Below, one piece after another: positions 24,000-31,165 of a DNA stretch of 64,000 nucleotides. The stretch lies in NCBI RefSeq assembly GCF_000520955.1, contig NZ_JACC01000014.1:1-64000 (forward strand). Direction: 5' to 3'. The notes beneath the pieces were generated by a model, which had not been told where the DNA came from, did not search any database, and worked only from the letters and a program-made list of their open reading frames with translations. This DNA comes from Aquimarina pacifica (lineage in GTDB: Bacteria; Bacteroidota; Bacteroidia; Flavobacteriales; Flavobacteriaceae). The translations under genes were made by a program, and so were the position numbers. Every line of letters starts with the position of its first letter. Within the stretch, counting starts at the first letter, position 1.

Positions 24000-24015
24000 C
24001 GTTTATTTAGACTTT
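24000..24015 (-). repeat. Cassette site, type A (exact)
   Basis: CGTTTATTTAGACTTT. It encodes the C-terminus KSK and the stop (24003-24005) of the ORF on its right. Confidence 0.9.
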
Positions 24016-24146
24016 AGTTTTTTATAAATAACTTTCATTATTGATTCCCTTTTCTGAAACTCCTTTCCGCATCCTTCACATAATAGAGGTAAAGGATCTG
24101 GTACCATTCCAAATTTTTCAGCAAATGATTTACAAAATAGAGCCAT
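24003..24146 (-). CDS. Cassette ORF, 47-aa CxxC protein
   Basis: MALFCKSFAEKFGMVPDPLP, then LLCEGCGKEFQKRESIMKVI and YKKLKSK. CEGCGKEF is half of a zinc ribbon. The end KSK and stop are written in the site; the ATG abuts a degenerate site. It is the first cassette after the recombinase gene. Confidence 0.55.
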   Translation of the reverse strand: MALFCKSFAEKFGMVPDPLPLLCEGCGKEFQKRESIMKVIYKKLKSK

Positions 24147-24162
24147 CATTTTATTGCAAATG
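24147..24162 (-). repeat. Cassette site, degenerate type B
   Basis: CATTTTATTGCAAATG: the first ten bases match type B closely, the right half does not. It abuts the ATG at 24146. Confidence 0.55.
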
Positions 24163-24378
24163 ACAAAATTCATATTCACTAAAATTCAACAAAAAAACCA
24201 TACGGTTTTTACGGTTTTCCTCAGAAACAAATACTTTTCGATTAAATACAAAAAAAACTGGCGATTAACCTGATTTTCAACTAACAACACAAATGCTAAA
24301 TAGAACCAATAATTTAATCTAATGGGAAAATCAATGGAGCCTTTTAGAATATTGTATTTTTGTAGTTCCATTTTCATA

Positions 24379-24391
24379 GTCTATAATAGAC
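24379..24391. repeat. Perfect palindrome at the recombinase 3' end
   Basis: GTCTATAATAGAC, two inverted 6-mers around one base, five bases past the recombinase stop. Its half TAGAC is the right half of type-A sites, so it could be a more symmetric binding site for the same recombinase. The rest of 24163-24396 shows no supported gene. Confidence 0.4.
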
Positions 24392-24396
24392 CCCAA

Positions 24397-25060
24397 TTAT
24401 TTTATGTGTCTTTTGCAATTAGCATTATCGACATCTTGATCGTTATCCCAAAACATCGCTTTGCAAACCTTACAATTCCTCCGACCTCGATGAGCTAAAT
24501 ATTTGTATAAAGTGGCTTTGGAATTAATATCGACTAATTTCATAATTTCAGTGATAGAAAGCTGATTTTTTTTGTCTCGGTAATCGTTTTCTGCTAAAAT
24601 GGCTTGTGCTTCAGCTTTTTTACTTAGCCCTTTTCGTCTGCCAATTACAGCACCTCTTCTTCTGGCACTTTCCTGTCCAGCTAATGTTCTTTCTACAATA
24701 ATATTGCGCTCCATTTCGGCAACTGCACTAAAAATAGTAAGCACAAATTTTCCATGAGCAGAGGTTGTATCAATAAATGGCTCTTGTAAACTTCTAAATC
24801 CTACTTCCAATTGTTCAAATTCATCTACAAGCTTTAGCATATGAGAAACACTTCGAGCGATTCGATCCATCTTCCAAACAATGACTACATCTTCTTCACG
24901 TAACTTACTTAAAAGTGAATCAAGGTTTTTTCTATTTGTTTTCGCGCCGGAAGAAACATCTTTATAAATATTCTTTTCTTTTACTCCTGCTTTTAACAAA
25001 GCATCAATTTGCAAATCAAACTTTTGGGAAGGTACTAATTCGTGCATATCCAAATAACAT
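24397..25060 (-). pseudogene. Small serine recombinase (resolvase/invertase family), frameshifted at the N-terminus
   Basis: The 218-codon frame ending at 24397 contains most of a small serine recombinase: DLQIDALLKAGVKEKNIYKD, the catalytic-Arg segment VIVWKMDRIARSVSHML, FVLTIFSAVAEMERNIIVERT, GRRKG and a C-terminal HTH (SITEIMKLVDINSKATLYKYL), then CKVCKAMF. The conserved start with the catalytic Ser (MLFGYARIST) lies in another frame beginning at an ATG at 25060 and reaching a TGA at 25016-25018. Joining the two needs a +1 (or -2) shift at about 25016-25034. The rest of the gene is undamaged, so the lesion is recent, a sequencing error, or recoding at the GTT TGA T site. It resembles gamma-delta resolvase in layout. 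Cassette sites lie on both sides. Confidence 0.85.
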
Positions 25061-25103
25061 AATAGTTCATTTAAGTGTTAAATTATAAACTTATAAAATG
25101 AAC

Positions 25104-25119
25104 CGTTTTATTGAACTCG
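25104..25119 (-). repeat. Cassette site, type B, upstream of the recombinase gene
   Basis: CGTTTTATTGAACTCG; the first 14 bases are exact. It lies about 44 bp upstream of the recombinase ATG in the same direction as all other copies. A weaker look-alike (TTTAGACT) is at 25241-25248. The rest of 25120-25400 contains no supported gene. Confidence 0.8.
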
Positions 25120-25400
25120 GTAGGTTTTACTCTTCGGCTTTTAACTAATCGTTCAATTTAATGACCAGAATGGGAGTCAACATCCATAGAATATCCACAA
25201 GTTTGTGGATTATGAAAATATGATAAGTATCAATACGAGTTTAGACTCTTTCCATATCATCCTTAGTAATATCCTTAAATGTTATATTAATAATGGTTAA
25301 GTAAAGAAAAGATATTTGTGGTTTTTTTTCAAATGATTAATTGCTATCAAATTTATCAAGGCATCCAAAATGATTAAATTGCCTCATAGCGATTCTATAA

Positions 25401-25619
25401 TTAAAAAGGATTTTCTTGATCTTCTTTTTCGTCAAAGTCTTCTAAAACAGTAAATTCATATGAATTCATTTTTTTGTAAAAAGTATATGAATAATTTGTA
25501 ATGGCAAAGGAATCAATTTCGCTGAAGTAATGTTTTTTGAACCTAAATTCTGCTTGGGTTAATCCTTTTGCGAATCCTCCAATACCAGAAAACAGGCCTA
25601 ATAATACGAGTTCCTTCAT
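25401..25619 (-). pseudogene. Truncated C5-cytosine DNA methyltransferase, N-terminal fragment
   Basis: 72 residues. MKELVLLGLFSGIGGFAKGL holds motif I (LFSGIGGF) of C5-cytosine methyltransferases, and SEIDSFAI follows as motif II. Real enzymes have 300 or more residues with the PCQ and ENV motifs, all missing here; the last 30 residues look unrelated. This is a remnant of a lost modification gene next to the recombinase, or less likely a small protein that reuses the SAM-binding start. Confidence 0.6.
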
Positions 25620-25718
25620 AATTTACTTTCTTCAGAATTGGGAGTAATTATAAGAATGCTATTTCTTCTGATTTCTTGTTGATTCGGTTTGGTTCTTTGT
25701 AATTATTATGAAGATAGA

Positions 25719-25749
25719 TTGACAAAAGGGAATTTATGGTTTACATTTG
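25719..25749 (+). promoter_or_regulatory. Bacteroidota-type promoter for the ExoVII/Schlafen unit
   Basis: TTGAC at 25719-25723 and TACATTTG at 25742-25749, 18 bp apart, fit the -33 TTG / -7 TAnnTTTG pattern of this phylum. The start codon of the first gene is 46 bp downstream. Confidence 0.6.
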
Positions 25750-25795
25750 AGTAGCCCTGTTTACATATAAATTCATAACAGATCAATCAAATCGT

Positions 25796-26866
25796 ATGGC
25801 TATTACAAAACACTTACCAGATACAATTCAAACAAATATTCCTGAATTATTGGTCTTATTTAGGGATAGTCTAATTTCAAATTTGAACGGTCATACCTTT
25901 ACATTTAATGGTATTTATGAAAGTGTAAGTTCTCAGGCATATCATAATAATATGTTTTATTATGACCGGGTTATTGATAAAGACACTCGGAAACATATTA
26001 CTTTGTTTCTACACAAAAAATTCAAGAAACACCTTAAAAATAGGGAGCCTTATGAATTTACCGGAAAACTTCAATTGCATAGAGAAATCCGATCTGGTTC
26101 AATAGATATACTGTTGTATGTTTCCAATATTGATGTGAGCAAAGATGAAAAGCAGTTTATTACAGAGAGTGAGTATAATCTGGTTAAAACTAGATATGAT
26201 AAAGGCTTTTTTGATGTTGAAGGGGATATAAGTAATAAATTGTATAACAATGTAAATCCTGTAATTCTAGTGTTAACAGGAAAAACAGCTAAAATTCAAG
26301 GGGATTACCAACAAGCTTTGCATCATCCGGAGTATTACCAGATAGAAACGGTAAAAACAAATTTTTCTAATAAGAACCAATTCTTTAAAACACTTGAAAA
26401 TATTGATAGTTCTTACGATTACTTGGCTATTGTTCGTGGAGGAGGCAGTGGATTAGGTTTTTTTGACCAGGAAGATGTTTGTAAAAAAGTATTGGAAACT
26501 AACATTCCTTTCATAACCGCAATTGGTCATGAATCAGATAAAACAATGTTAGAAAAAGCTGCGGATAAAGCATACACAACACCCACGGCTTTTGGTAATG
26601 CATTGGAACAACTGGTGCAAAAAGATATGAGCTATAAAAGTCATATGATTGCTCTTGAAAATGAAATCACACAGAAAGGCAAAGAGTTTACTACCAAATT
26701 AAAAGAAGTGCATACGGACAATGAAAAACGATTGGCACAAGAACATAAAAGCTTTGAAGAAAAAATGAATGCCTTTAAACTTCGGAAAAGAAAAGAACAA
26801 AATATATTTATATCTGTTATTTTAGGGCTTCTCCTACTATTGATTATTTTTTACTTTATTAAATAA
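25796..26866 (+). CDS. Exonuclease VII large-subunit homologue with C-terminal membrane anchor
   Basis: 356 residues. Residues 35-115 look like the OB-fold of XseA (FNGIYESVSSQAYHNNMFYY, later YEFTGKLQLHREIRSGSIDI). Residues 150-280 carry the family core: NPVILVLTGKTAKIQGDYQQAL, LAIVRGGGSGLGFFDQEDVC, IPFITAIGHESDKTMLEKAA and YTTPTAFGNAL. A coiled coil follows, then a hydrophobic C-terminal anchor (ISVILGLLLLLIIFYFI). Bacterial XseA works with XseB and is soluble; here no XseB gene is near and the membrane anchor is unusual. It is the first gene of a two-gene plus-strand unit inside a minus-strand element. A role as an envelope-tethered defence nuclease is inferred. Confidence 0.8.
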   Translation: MAITKHLPDTIQTNIPELLVLFRDSLISNLNGHTFTFNGIYESVSSQAYHNNMFYYDRVIDKDTRKHITLFLHKKFKKHLKNREPYEFTGKLQLHREIRSGSIDILLYVSNIDVSKDEKQFITESEYNLVKTRYDKGFFDVEGDISNKLYNNVNPVILVLTGKTAKIQGDYQQALHHPEYYQIETVKTNFSNKNQFFKTLENIDSSYDYLAIVRGGGSGLGFFDQEDVCKKVLETNIPFITAIGHESDKTMLEKAADKAYTTPTAFGNALEQLVQKDMSYKSHMIALENEITQKGKEFTTKLKEVHTDNEKRLAQEHKSFEEKMNAFKLRKRKEQNIFISVILGLLLLLIIFYFIK

Positions 26867-26884
26867 TTTTAGAAGAATCAAAAG

Positions 26885-27811
26885 ATGCGTTATTCAGAAA
26901 AGTTTTTCGGTAAACCACTAGAACAGGTTACATTCGATGATGTTGTTAGATTTTGTGACAAAGAACCAGAAGAAAGGTTACATCTAGAGTTTAAGAGTAG
27001 CACAAATAAAGTTAAGGATGATATTTCAAAATTAACCAAAGATGTTTGTGCTTTTTTAAACACTGAAGGAGGGTTGTTAATTTATGGTGCTCCAAGGGAT
27101 AAAGATAATAAGCCTAAAGGCCCCTTTTTTTTTACTAAAATGATTGTTAATGATTTATCTAAAAGTTTATCCGATACATTAGACCCCTATCATATCGACA
27201 TTCGATGTCATCAGATTGAAATTGAAGGAGGGAATGTTATTTTAATTGATGTGCCAAAAAGTGATGAACTTCATCAAATAGTAACTAAAGGATTTTATAT
27301 AAGGGTAGGGGAACAAAGCAAGCCGGCATCTACTAAATTAATAGAATCCAGATTACAAAAAAACTTAATTCCAGATTTAGAAATTAAATATAAAATCACC
27401 AAAATACCATTCTATAATTTGTTGTCATTTGACAAGGGCTTTGAATTGAAAATAGAAATTCATAACCATTCGACAACTACTACAAAAAATCTTAGAATTC
27501 TGACTACTTTATTTAATATCTCCAGAAGTAAAATAGGAGATAGATTTATTCAACTGTCAGAGAAATATAAAAAGGCTAAGGTTTTTACACTTGATTATCC
27601 TTCCGGTGAAATATCAAAAGGGATGAAAAGTTATCATAATATAGAGTTTTCCTGTTCAAAAACTTGCTTGATTCATATAAAGGCCTTTACCCAAAATAAT
27701 GGTCATGTTGAAAAACTTATTCTTTTTAATCCTAAACATCAAAAAACAATACAAGAGAAGGATAATGAAGGGCTGCTATACAGTAGATTTGAAGAGGTTT
27801 TGAACCTGTAG
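26885..27811 (+). CDS. Schlafen AlbA_2 domain protein
   Basis: 308 residues. Residues 15-150 match the AlbA_2/Schlafen fold: ERLHLEFKSSTNKVKDDISK, VCAFLNTEGGLLIYGAPRD (typical EFK and NTxGGxLxxGV motifs) and GFYIRVGEQSKPAS. The C-terminal half is beta-rich, with no HTH as in transcription-factor members. It follows the ExoVII homologue by 18 bp and is probably co-transcribed. Prokaryotic AlbA_2 proteins often sit in phage-defence contexts, sometimes as nucleases. The target is unknown. Confidence 0.75.
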   Translation: MRYSEKFFGKPLEQVTFDDVVRFCDKEPEERLHLEFKSSTNKVKDDISKLTKDVCAFLNTEGGLLIYGAPRDKDNKPKGPFFFTKMIVNDLSKSLSDTLDPYHIDIRCHQIEIEGGNVILIDVPKSDELHQIVTKGFYIRVGEQSKPASTKLIESRLQKNLIPDLEIKYKITKIPFYNLLSFDKGFELKIEIHNHSTTTTKNLRILTTLFNISRSKIGDRFIQLSEKYKKAKVFTLDYPSGEISKGMKSYHNIEFSCSKTCLIHIKAFTQNNGHVEKLILFNPKHQKTIQEKDNEGLLYSRFEEVLNL

Positions 27812-27839
27812 CTCATTCGCATAAAGAATAATAACTCAT

Positions 27840-27855
27840 ACAACTGATAAGTTGT
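27840..27855 (+). terminator. Weak hairpin after the AlbA_2 gene
   Basis: ACAACTGATAAGTTGT, six-base stem with GATA loop, then TCTT. It would end the plus-strand defence-like unit; the U-tract is poor. Confidence 0.35.
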
Positions 27856-27857
27856 TC

Positions 27858-28138
27858 TTACTCAAACAAATCTCCAGAAGCGTTTTTATTTTGAATATAA
27901 CTAGTAACATCACTATTAGTTGGGTATGCTACTATTTTGCCTTTTTTAGTTCCTTTCTTACAATCGCAGTTTTAGAACAAAATCGCTTTGGAATATAATT
28001 TGAAGAAAAAAAAGAGGTCTGCAGCTCCTGTTCATAAGCTTCTAATTCTTTAATCCGATCTAGACAGAATTTCAAGATTTGTTTTACTTCTGTATGGCTC
28101 CATAACTTTTTGAGGCTATATGTTTTTTTAAAACCGTA
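27858..28138 (-). pseudogene. Decayed reading frame with at least one frameshift
   Basis: Two overlapping minus-strand frames look protein-coding but lack starts. One is open from 28138 to a stop at 27932 (YSLKKLWSHTEVKQILKFCL, then DRIKELEAYEQELQTSFFSS). The other carries on to a stop at 27858 (CDCKKGTKKGKIVAYPTNSD, then VTSYIQNKNASGDLFE). They meet around the repeated-looking Cys segment, so one gene appears to have been broken by a frameshift and to have lost its start. Confidence 0.4.
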
Positions 28139-28142
28139 TTAA

Positions 28143-28343
28143 CTATTTCCTCCTTATTAACATATTTAAATTCCTTATCTTTTTTTGAATAGTTTCAATG
28201 CGTCTTTGGGCTACACTAATTTTAGAATAAGGTGTTTCCCTGAGGATTCCTATGAAATTGACCCGGGTATTCCTGTTTAAATAGCGCATAGTAAAACAGT
28301 TCCCAAAAGCGTATTTATTTAGGTCCTTGCGTACGTCCATCAT
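28143..28343 (-). CDS. Small basic protein, uncertain
   Basis: 66 residues if started at 28343 inside the end of the ATPase gene. MRYLNRNTRVNFIGILRETP (from 28289) is a more natural start. Arg/Lys-rich and helical (SVAQRRIETIQKKIRNLNML). It follows the packaging-ATPase candidate and may belong to the same decaying segment as 27858-28138. Confidence 0.35.
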   Translation of the reverse strand: MMDVRKDLNKYAFGNCFTMRYLNRNTRVNFIGILRETPYSKISVAQRRIETIQKKIRNLNMLIRRK

Positions 28344-29244
28344 GATAGAGTGTATACTCGCAAATCATTTTAACGATGGCTGCATTTCGGTCTTTATAGG
28401 TATGATTTCCTTTAAAGTCTCTTTCCTGTAGTAACATTCTGATTTTTTTACCTTCTTCCTGATCGATATAGCGTTTGCACCCTCTTATAAATGCTGCCCG
28501 CGTACACCCCATAATTTTACGCTGTCTCATATTGACATAGACAAAGTAGCTTTTCCGAATTTTATATTCTTTCTCAGAAATTTCACCAAGCGCAAAGGCA
28601 CGGGAACACAGGTCATATTGTTCATCAACGATTAGTTGTGCAATACGCACCATTTGATACTTCGGAATTCGATCGCGGTATCGGGTTACATCATCGACCT
28701 GATGATGCAATCGCAACCAAGTACAGTTTTGCCATTCTGAGGTGGTGATTTTAGCCACCGATTGATGCGTAAGCAGCACATCAATTCCTTTATGTCTGAC
28801 GGTACATAAAGCACCGATCATTGATTGTCCTTTTGCACCTGCCATATAATGATCAATATCATCCAATACGATCATTCCATTTTTAAAATTCTTCAGGATT
28901 TTATCAACTACTTCTTTTTTGTCATTGTCATCCATAGCTGTGCCATCCGAATTAAAAGGACGAATGCGACGTGCAGCTACTTTGGAGAGTGCTCTTAAAT
29001 AGTTCGGGTTTACGGTTTGAAATTCTGGATAATCATCATCATTGGTATCAAAGGCTAATACTTTACGCCCTTTCTTGCCTGATGGCATATGATCCGTCAT
29101 ATACCTATATATTTCAAGCTTGTTACGAAATGTTTTCCCAACTCCTGTTTCTCCACAAACAAGCATGATCATGGGCTGTCGTTCTGATGCTTCCTTTTGA
29201 TAATTTATAGGTGTTCTTTGGGGAACTTTCTTTTTTGGTGCCAT
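28315..29244 (-). CDS. P-loop ATPase, candidate genome-packaging ATPase
   Basis: 309 residues. Walker A is MLVCGETGVGKTFRNKLEI (residues 26-44). Walker B is GMIVLDDIDHYMAG, with hydrophobic residues before DD. A later LLTHQSVAKIT segment has the Gln at the position used as sensor in FtsK/HerA and A32/P9-type packaging ATPases. The size of about 300 residues equals that of packaging ATPases of tailless membrane viruses; terminase large subunits are longer and carry a nuclease. A Zot-like or plasmid-transfer ATPase is the main alternative. It heads the left end of the replication block, transcribed toward the array. Confidence 0.6.
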   Translation of the reverse strand: MAPKKKVPQRTPINYQKEASERQPMIMLVCGETGVGKTFRNKLEIYRYMTDHMPSGKKGRKVLAFDTNDDDYPEFQTVNPNYLRALSKVAARRIRPFNSDGTAMDDNDKKEVVDKILKNFKNGMIVLDDIDHYMAGAKGQSMIGALCTVRHKGIDVLLTHQSVAKITTSEWQNCTWLRLHHQVDDVTRYRDRIPKYQMVRIAQLIVDEQYDLCSRAFALGEISEKEYKIRKSYFVYVNMRQRKIMGCTRAAFIRGCKRYIDQEEGKKIRMLLQERDFKGNHTYKDRNAAIVKMICEYTLYHDGRTQGPK

Positions 29245-29256
29245 TTACATTGTAGA

Positions 29257-30135
29257 TTAGGGGTTCATAGTCTCTGGAAGGTCAATGGGGTCATATTCAT
29301 CGGTAAGTAGGCTGTCATTATCTTCAGGGGCGCTTGCAACATAGGAGTCCTGAGATTTTGTGAATTCCAGATCCCCGTCGTCATGTAAAATAGTAGCAAC
29401 GGCGTCTTCTTTTTTGTCTGTTTGCTGTTCTTCTTCTCGAATAATATCCCGCATTCGCTCGGTTAAGAGCTGATTTTCTGCTCGAACTTCCATAACCACT
29501 TGTATTTTTTTCATTGCAATGGACATAATGGCTCCTGTTAATTGTTGCTCTGGAGTCAACTTTTTTGCTTTTTGCTTGAGTATGGCAACAATCAGAGGTT
29601 TCAGCATGGCTTTATCCTCTTTGTCTAATTTTAGCCGATCAACATTTTTTTGATTTTGTTGATCAATAAGTTCAATGATCTCTTCATATTTAAAGAACTC
29701 CTGATGCTTTCCAATTTTTATAAAATACCCACCCCCAACGGCTAATACATTATTGGTCATTCCCAGAATGGTATCAGCCGCCTGTTTTGCCGTTGCGGTA
29801 GGCAATTCAAATTCCGGTTCTTTTTCCACGGATTCTGTTGAGTTGTGCTGTTGCGAACCTACGTCCTGTTCCGGTGCATCGAGGGGTGGTACTTCCTTGA
29901 ATTTTGGTGTTTGGGTTGTTGTTTCATCCTCAATCGTAGCGGTGGATTCACCAGCTTGCTCATGGATGGATTCCGGTTTCCAGGGATTCCAATTTGCAGG
30001 GTCATCCGCAGCATCTCCTTTCTCTATGACCGCTTGATTTAGAGGGCTAAATTCTTCAGGTTGCGGGGACTCAAAATCAACGTGCTGACGATCATTACTG
30101 AGCACATGAATTACTTCTTGTTCTATATCTTTCAT
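29257..30135 (-). CDS. Hydrophilic Glu/Gln/Thr-rich protein
   Basis: 292 residues, very acidic at both ends, with one folded-looking central helical part (ELPTATAKQAADTILGMTNN, then EKDAMLKPLIVAILKQKAKK-like helices). It precedes the ATPase gene by 12 bp and follows the DnaA-like gene by 4 bp. Low complexity suggests a scaffold or adaptor. No family recognised. Confidence 0.45.
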   Translation of the reverse strand: MKDIEQEVIHVLSNDRQHVDFESPQPEEFSPLNQAVIEKGDAADDPANWNPWKPESIHEQAGESTATIEDETTTQTPKFKEVPPLDAPEQDVGSQQHNSTESVEKEPEFELPTATAKQAADTILGMTNNVLAVGGGYFIKIGKHQEFFKYEEIIELIDQQNQKNVDRLKLDKEDKAMLKPLIVAILKQKAKKLTPEQQLTGAIMSIAMKKIQVVMEVRAENQLLTERMRDIIREEEQQTDKKEDAVATILHDDGDLEFTKSQDSYVASAPEDNDSLLTDEYDPIDLPETMNP

Positions 30136-30139
30136 GGTG

Positions 30140-30595
30140 TTACGCTTGTTTGGCTATAAAGTGTATGATGCTTTTCTCCAGTGCATTGAATCGTTGCATA
30201 AACTCCTTATAGTATTGGGGAACCGTAAGGAGTTCCTTGCATTTGTTATAATGGTGAATCACAGCTCTTTTGGATTGGCCAAAGGGTCTGCCCATTTTTT
30301 CATGACTCATTTTCTGATATTTTCGAATCATATAATAGGCAGCCATTCGAGCATCATTAAATTCTTTAGAGACTGGGATTTTACTGCCGATTTCCTCGCA
30401 AGAAAACTGGCGCTGACTCTCCGAGATGATGTAGGCTGTCAGCATCTGTGCTTTTTGTTTCCGATTGAGGGGTCGTTGCGCACTTTTAGCAAGTACACGG
30501 ATCATCTGAATAGAGGAAGTCATCCCAAATTCTTGAATCAATGCCTGTATTTCTTCTTGCAGTTCTATATGAGGTATCTTATCAACATTTGCCAT
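30140..30595 (-). CDS. DnaA domain-IV-like DNA-binding protein
   Basis: 151 residues. The C-terminal part (ARMAAYYMIRKYQKMSHEKM, then GRPFGQSKRAVIHHYNKCKELL) follows the pattern of DnaA domain IV: an A-x-YxxRKY helix, a G-x-x-FG turn and the basic HTH helix with a His before the ending. Phage and plasmid proteins with only this domain bind origins or act as regulators. The N-terminal half (ELQEEIQALIQEFGMTSSIQ) is helical. It fits an origin-binding protein of the element. Confidence 0.55.
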   Translation of the reverse strand: MANVDKIPHIELQEEIQALIQEFGMTSSIQMIRVLAKSAQRPLNRKQKAQMLTAYIISESQRQFSCEEIGSKIPVSKEFNDARMAAYYMIRKYQKMSHEKMGRPFGQSKRAVIHHYNKCKELLTVPQYYKEFMQRFNALEKSIIHFIAKQA

Positions 30596-30599
30596 ATAA

Positions 30600-31115
30600 T
30601 CATCCTATGCGTTCTTGATCTTCTCTTTCCGGTGTTGGTTTCCCATTGGTAATTTTCATTTCTTTAGAAATCGGATCATATGTCAACTGTTTTCCTATGG
30701 GAACTATAAAGTAATGGGTGCCAAAATCATCAGGACGCACTAATTTTAATTTACCAAGTATGGTAGTGTTCCAAAATAAAGAGGCAGTCAGCCCCATGGC
30801 TCTTAATTCCTTTTGCTGTATATTTTTTGTCCATCGTACTTTTTTAAGCATGGCTAGAATTTCGATATCATCGGTCGCTTTACTTTTTACCTTTTCGATT
30901 AATACGCCTTTAATAGTACGTAGAAGTTGCTGGTCTTTATCCTCCAGACCTTTCCATTGGCTTGAATTTTGTTGTAGTTCCTTTGGGGTTTCCTGATACA
31001 AAAAAAAGGTTTGCCAATAGTGCGCAATTGATTTTTTTACCTCTTTAGGAAGATGATAGGTTACAATCTGGTTGGATTCTATAAATTTTTTAAATCTAAT
31101 GCTGGTGGGTGTCAT
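30600..31115 (-). CDS. Conserved-type element protein, paralogue of the next gene
   Basis: 171 residues, no membrane segment. It has an N-terminal IRFKKFIESNQIVTYHLPKE segment and a C-terminal HTH-like region (DIEILAMLKKVRWTKNIQQK, then ELRAMGLTASLFWNTTILG). The same order occurs in 31166-31651, indicating a tandem duplication. A DNA-binding role is possible. No family name known. Confidence 0.5.
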   Translation of the reverse strand: MTPTSIRFKKFIESNQIVTYHLPKEVKKSIAHYWQTFFLYQETPKELQQNSSQWKGLEDKDQQLLRTIKGVLIEKVKSKATDDIEILAMLKKVRWTKNIQQKELRAMGLTASLFWNTTILGKLKLVRPDDFGTHYFIVPIGKQLTYDPISKEMKITNGKPTPEREDQERIG

Positions 31116-31165
31116 GTATTCCGTTCGTTTTTTGATGTATTGATGATTGACGTTGGGATGCTGTA

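Noticed and set aside
23804-24010. 68-aa plus-strand ORF in the array
   Set aside because: Antisense to the 49-aa cassette ORF and begins inside a site.
17451-24162. CRISPR array
   Set aside because: Spacing between repeats is 150-1060 bp and filled with ORFs; no cas genes.
24186-24377. 63-aa minus-strand ORF between the array and the recombinase
   Set aside because: No site or coupling supports it and composition is mainly Leu/Phe from AT-rich DNA; may be non-coding leader.
25016-25030. Canonical -1 slippery heptamer CCCAAAA as the recoding site of the recombinase
   Set aside because: A -1 shift leads to the wrong frame; the gene needs +1 or -2.
16779-25119. Classical integron with attC sites
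   Set aside because: The sites are only 16-18 bp, lack the RYYYAAC/GTTRRRY core pair and the folded attC arms, and no IntI gene is present; the nearby recombinase is of the serine family.
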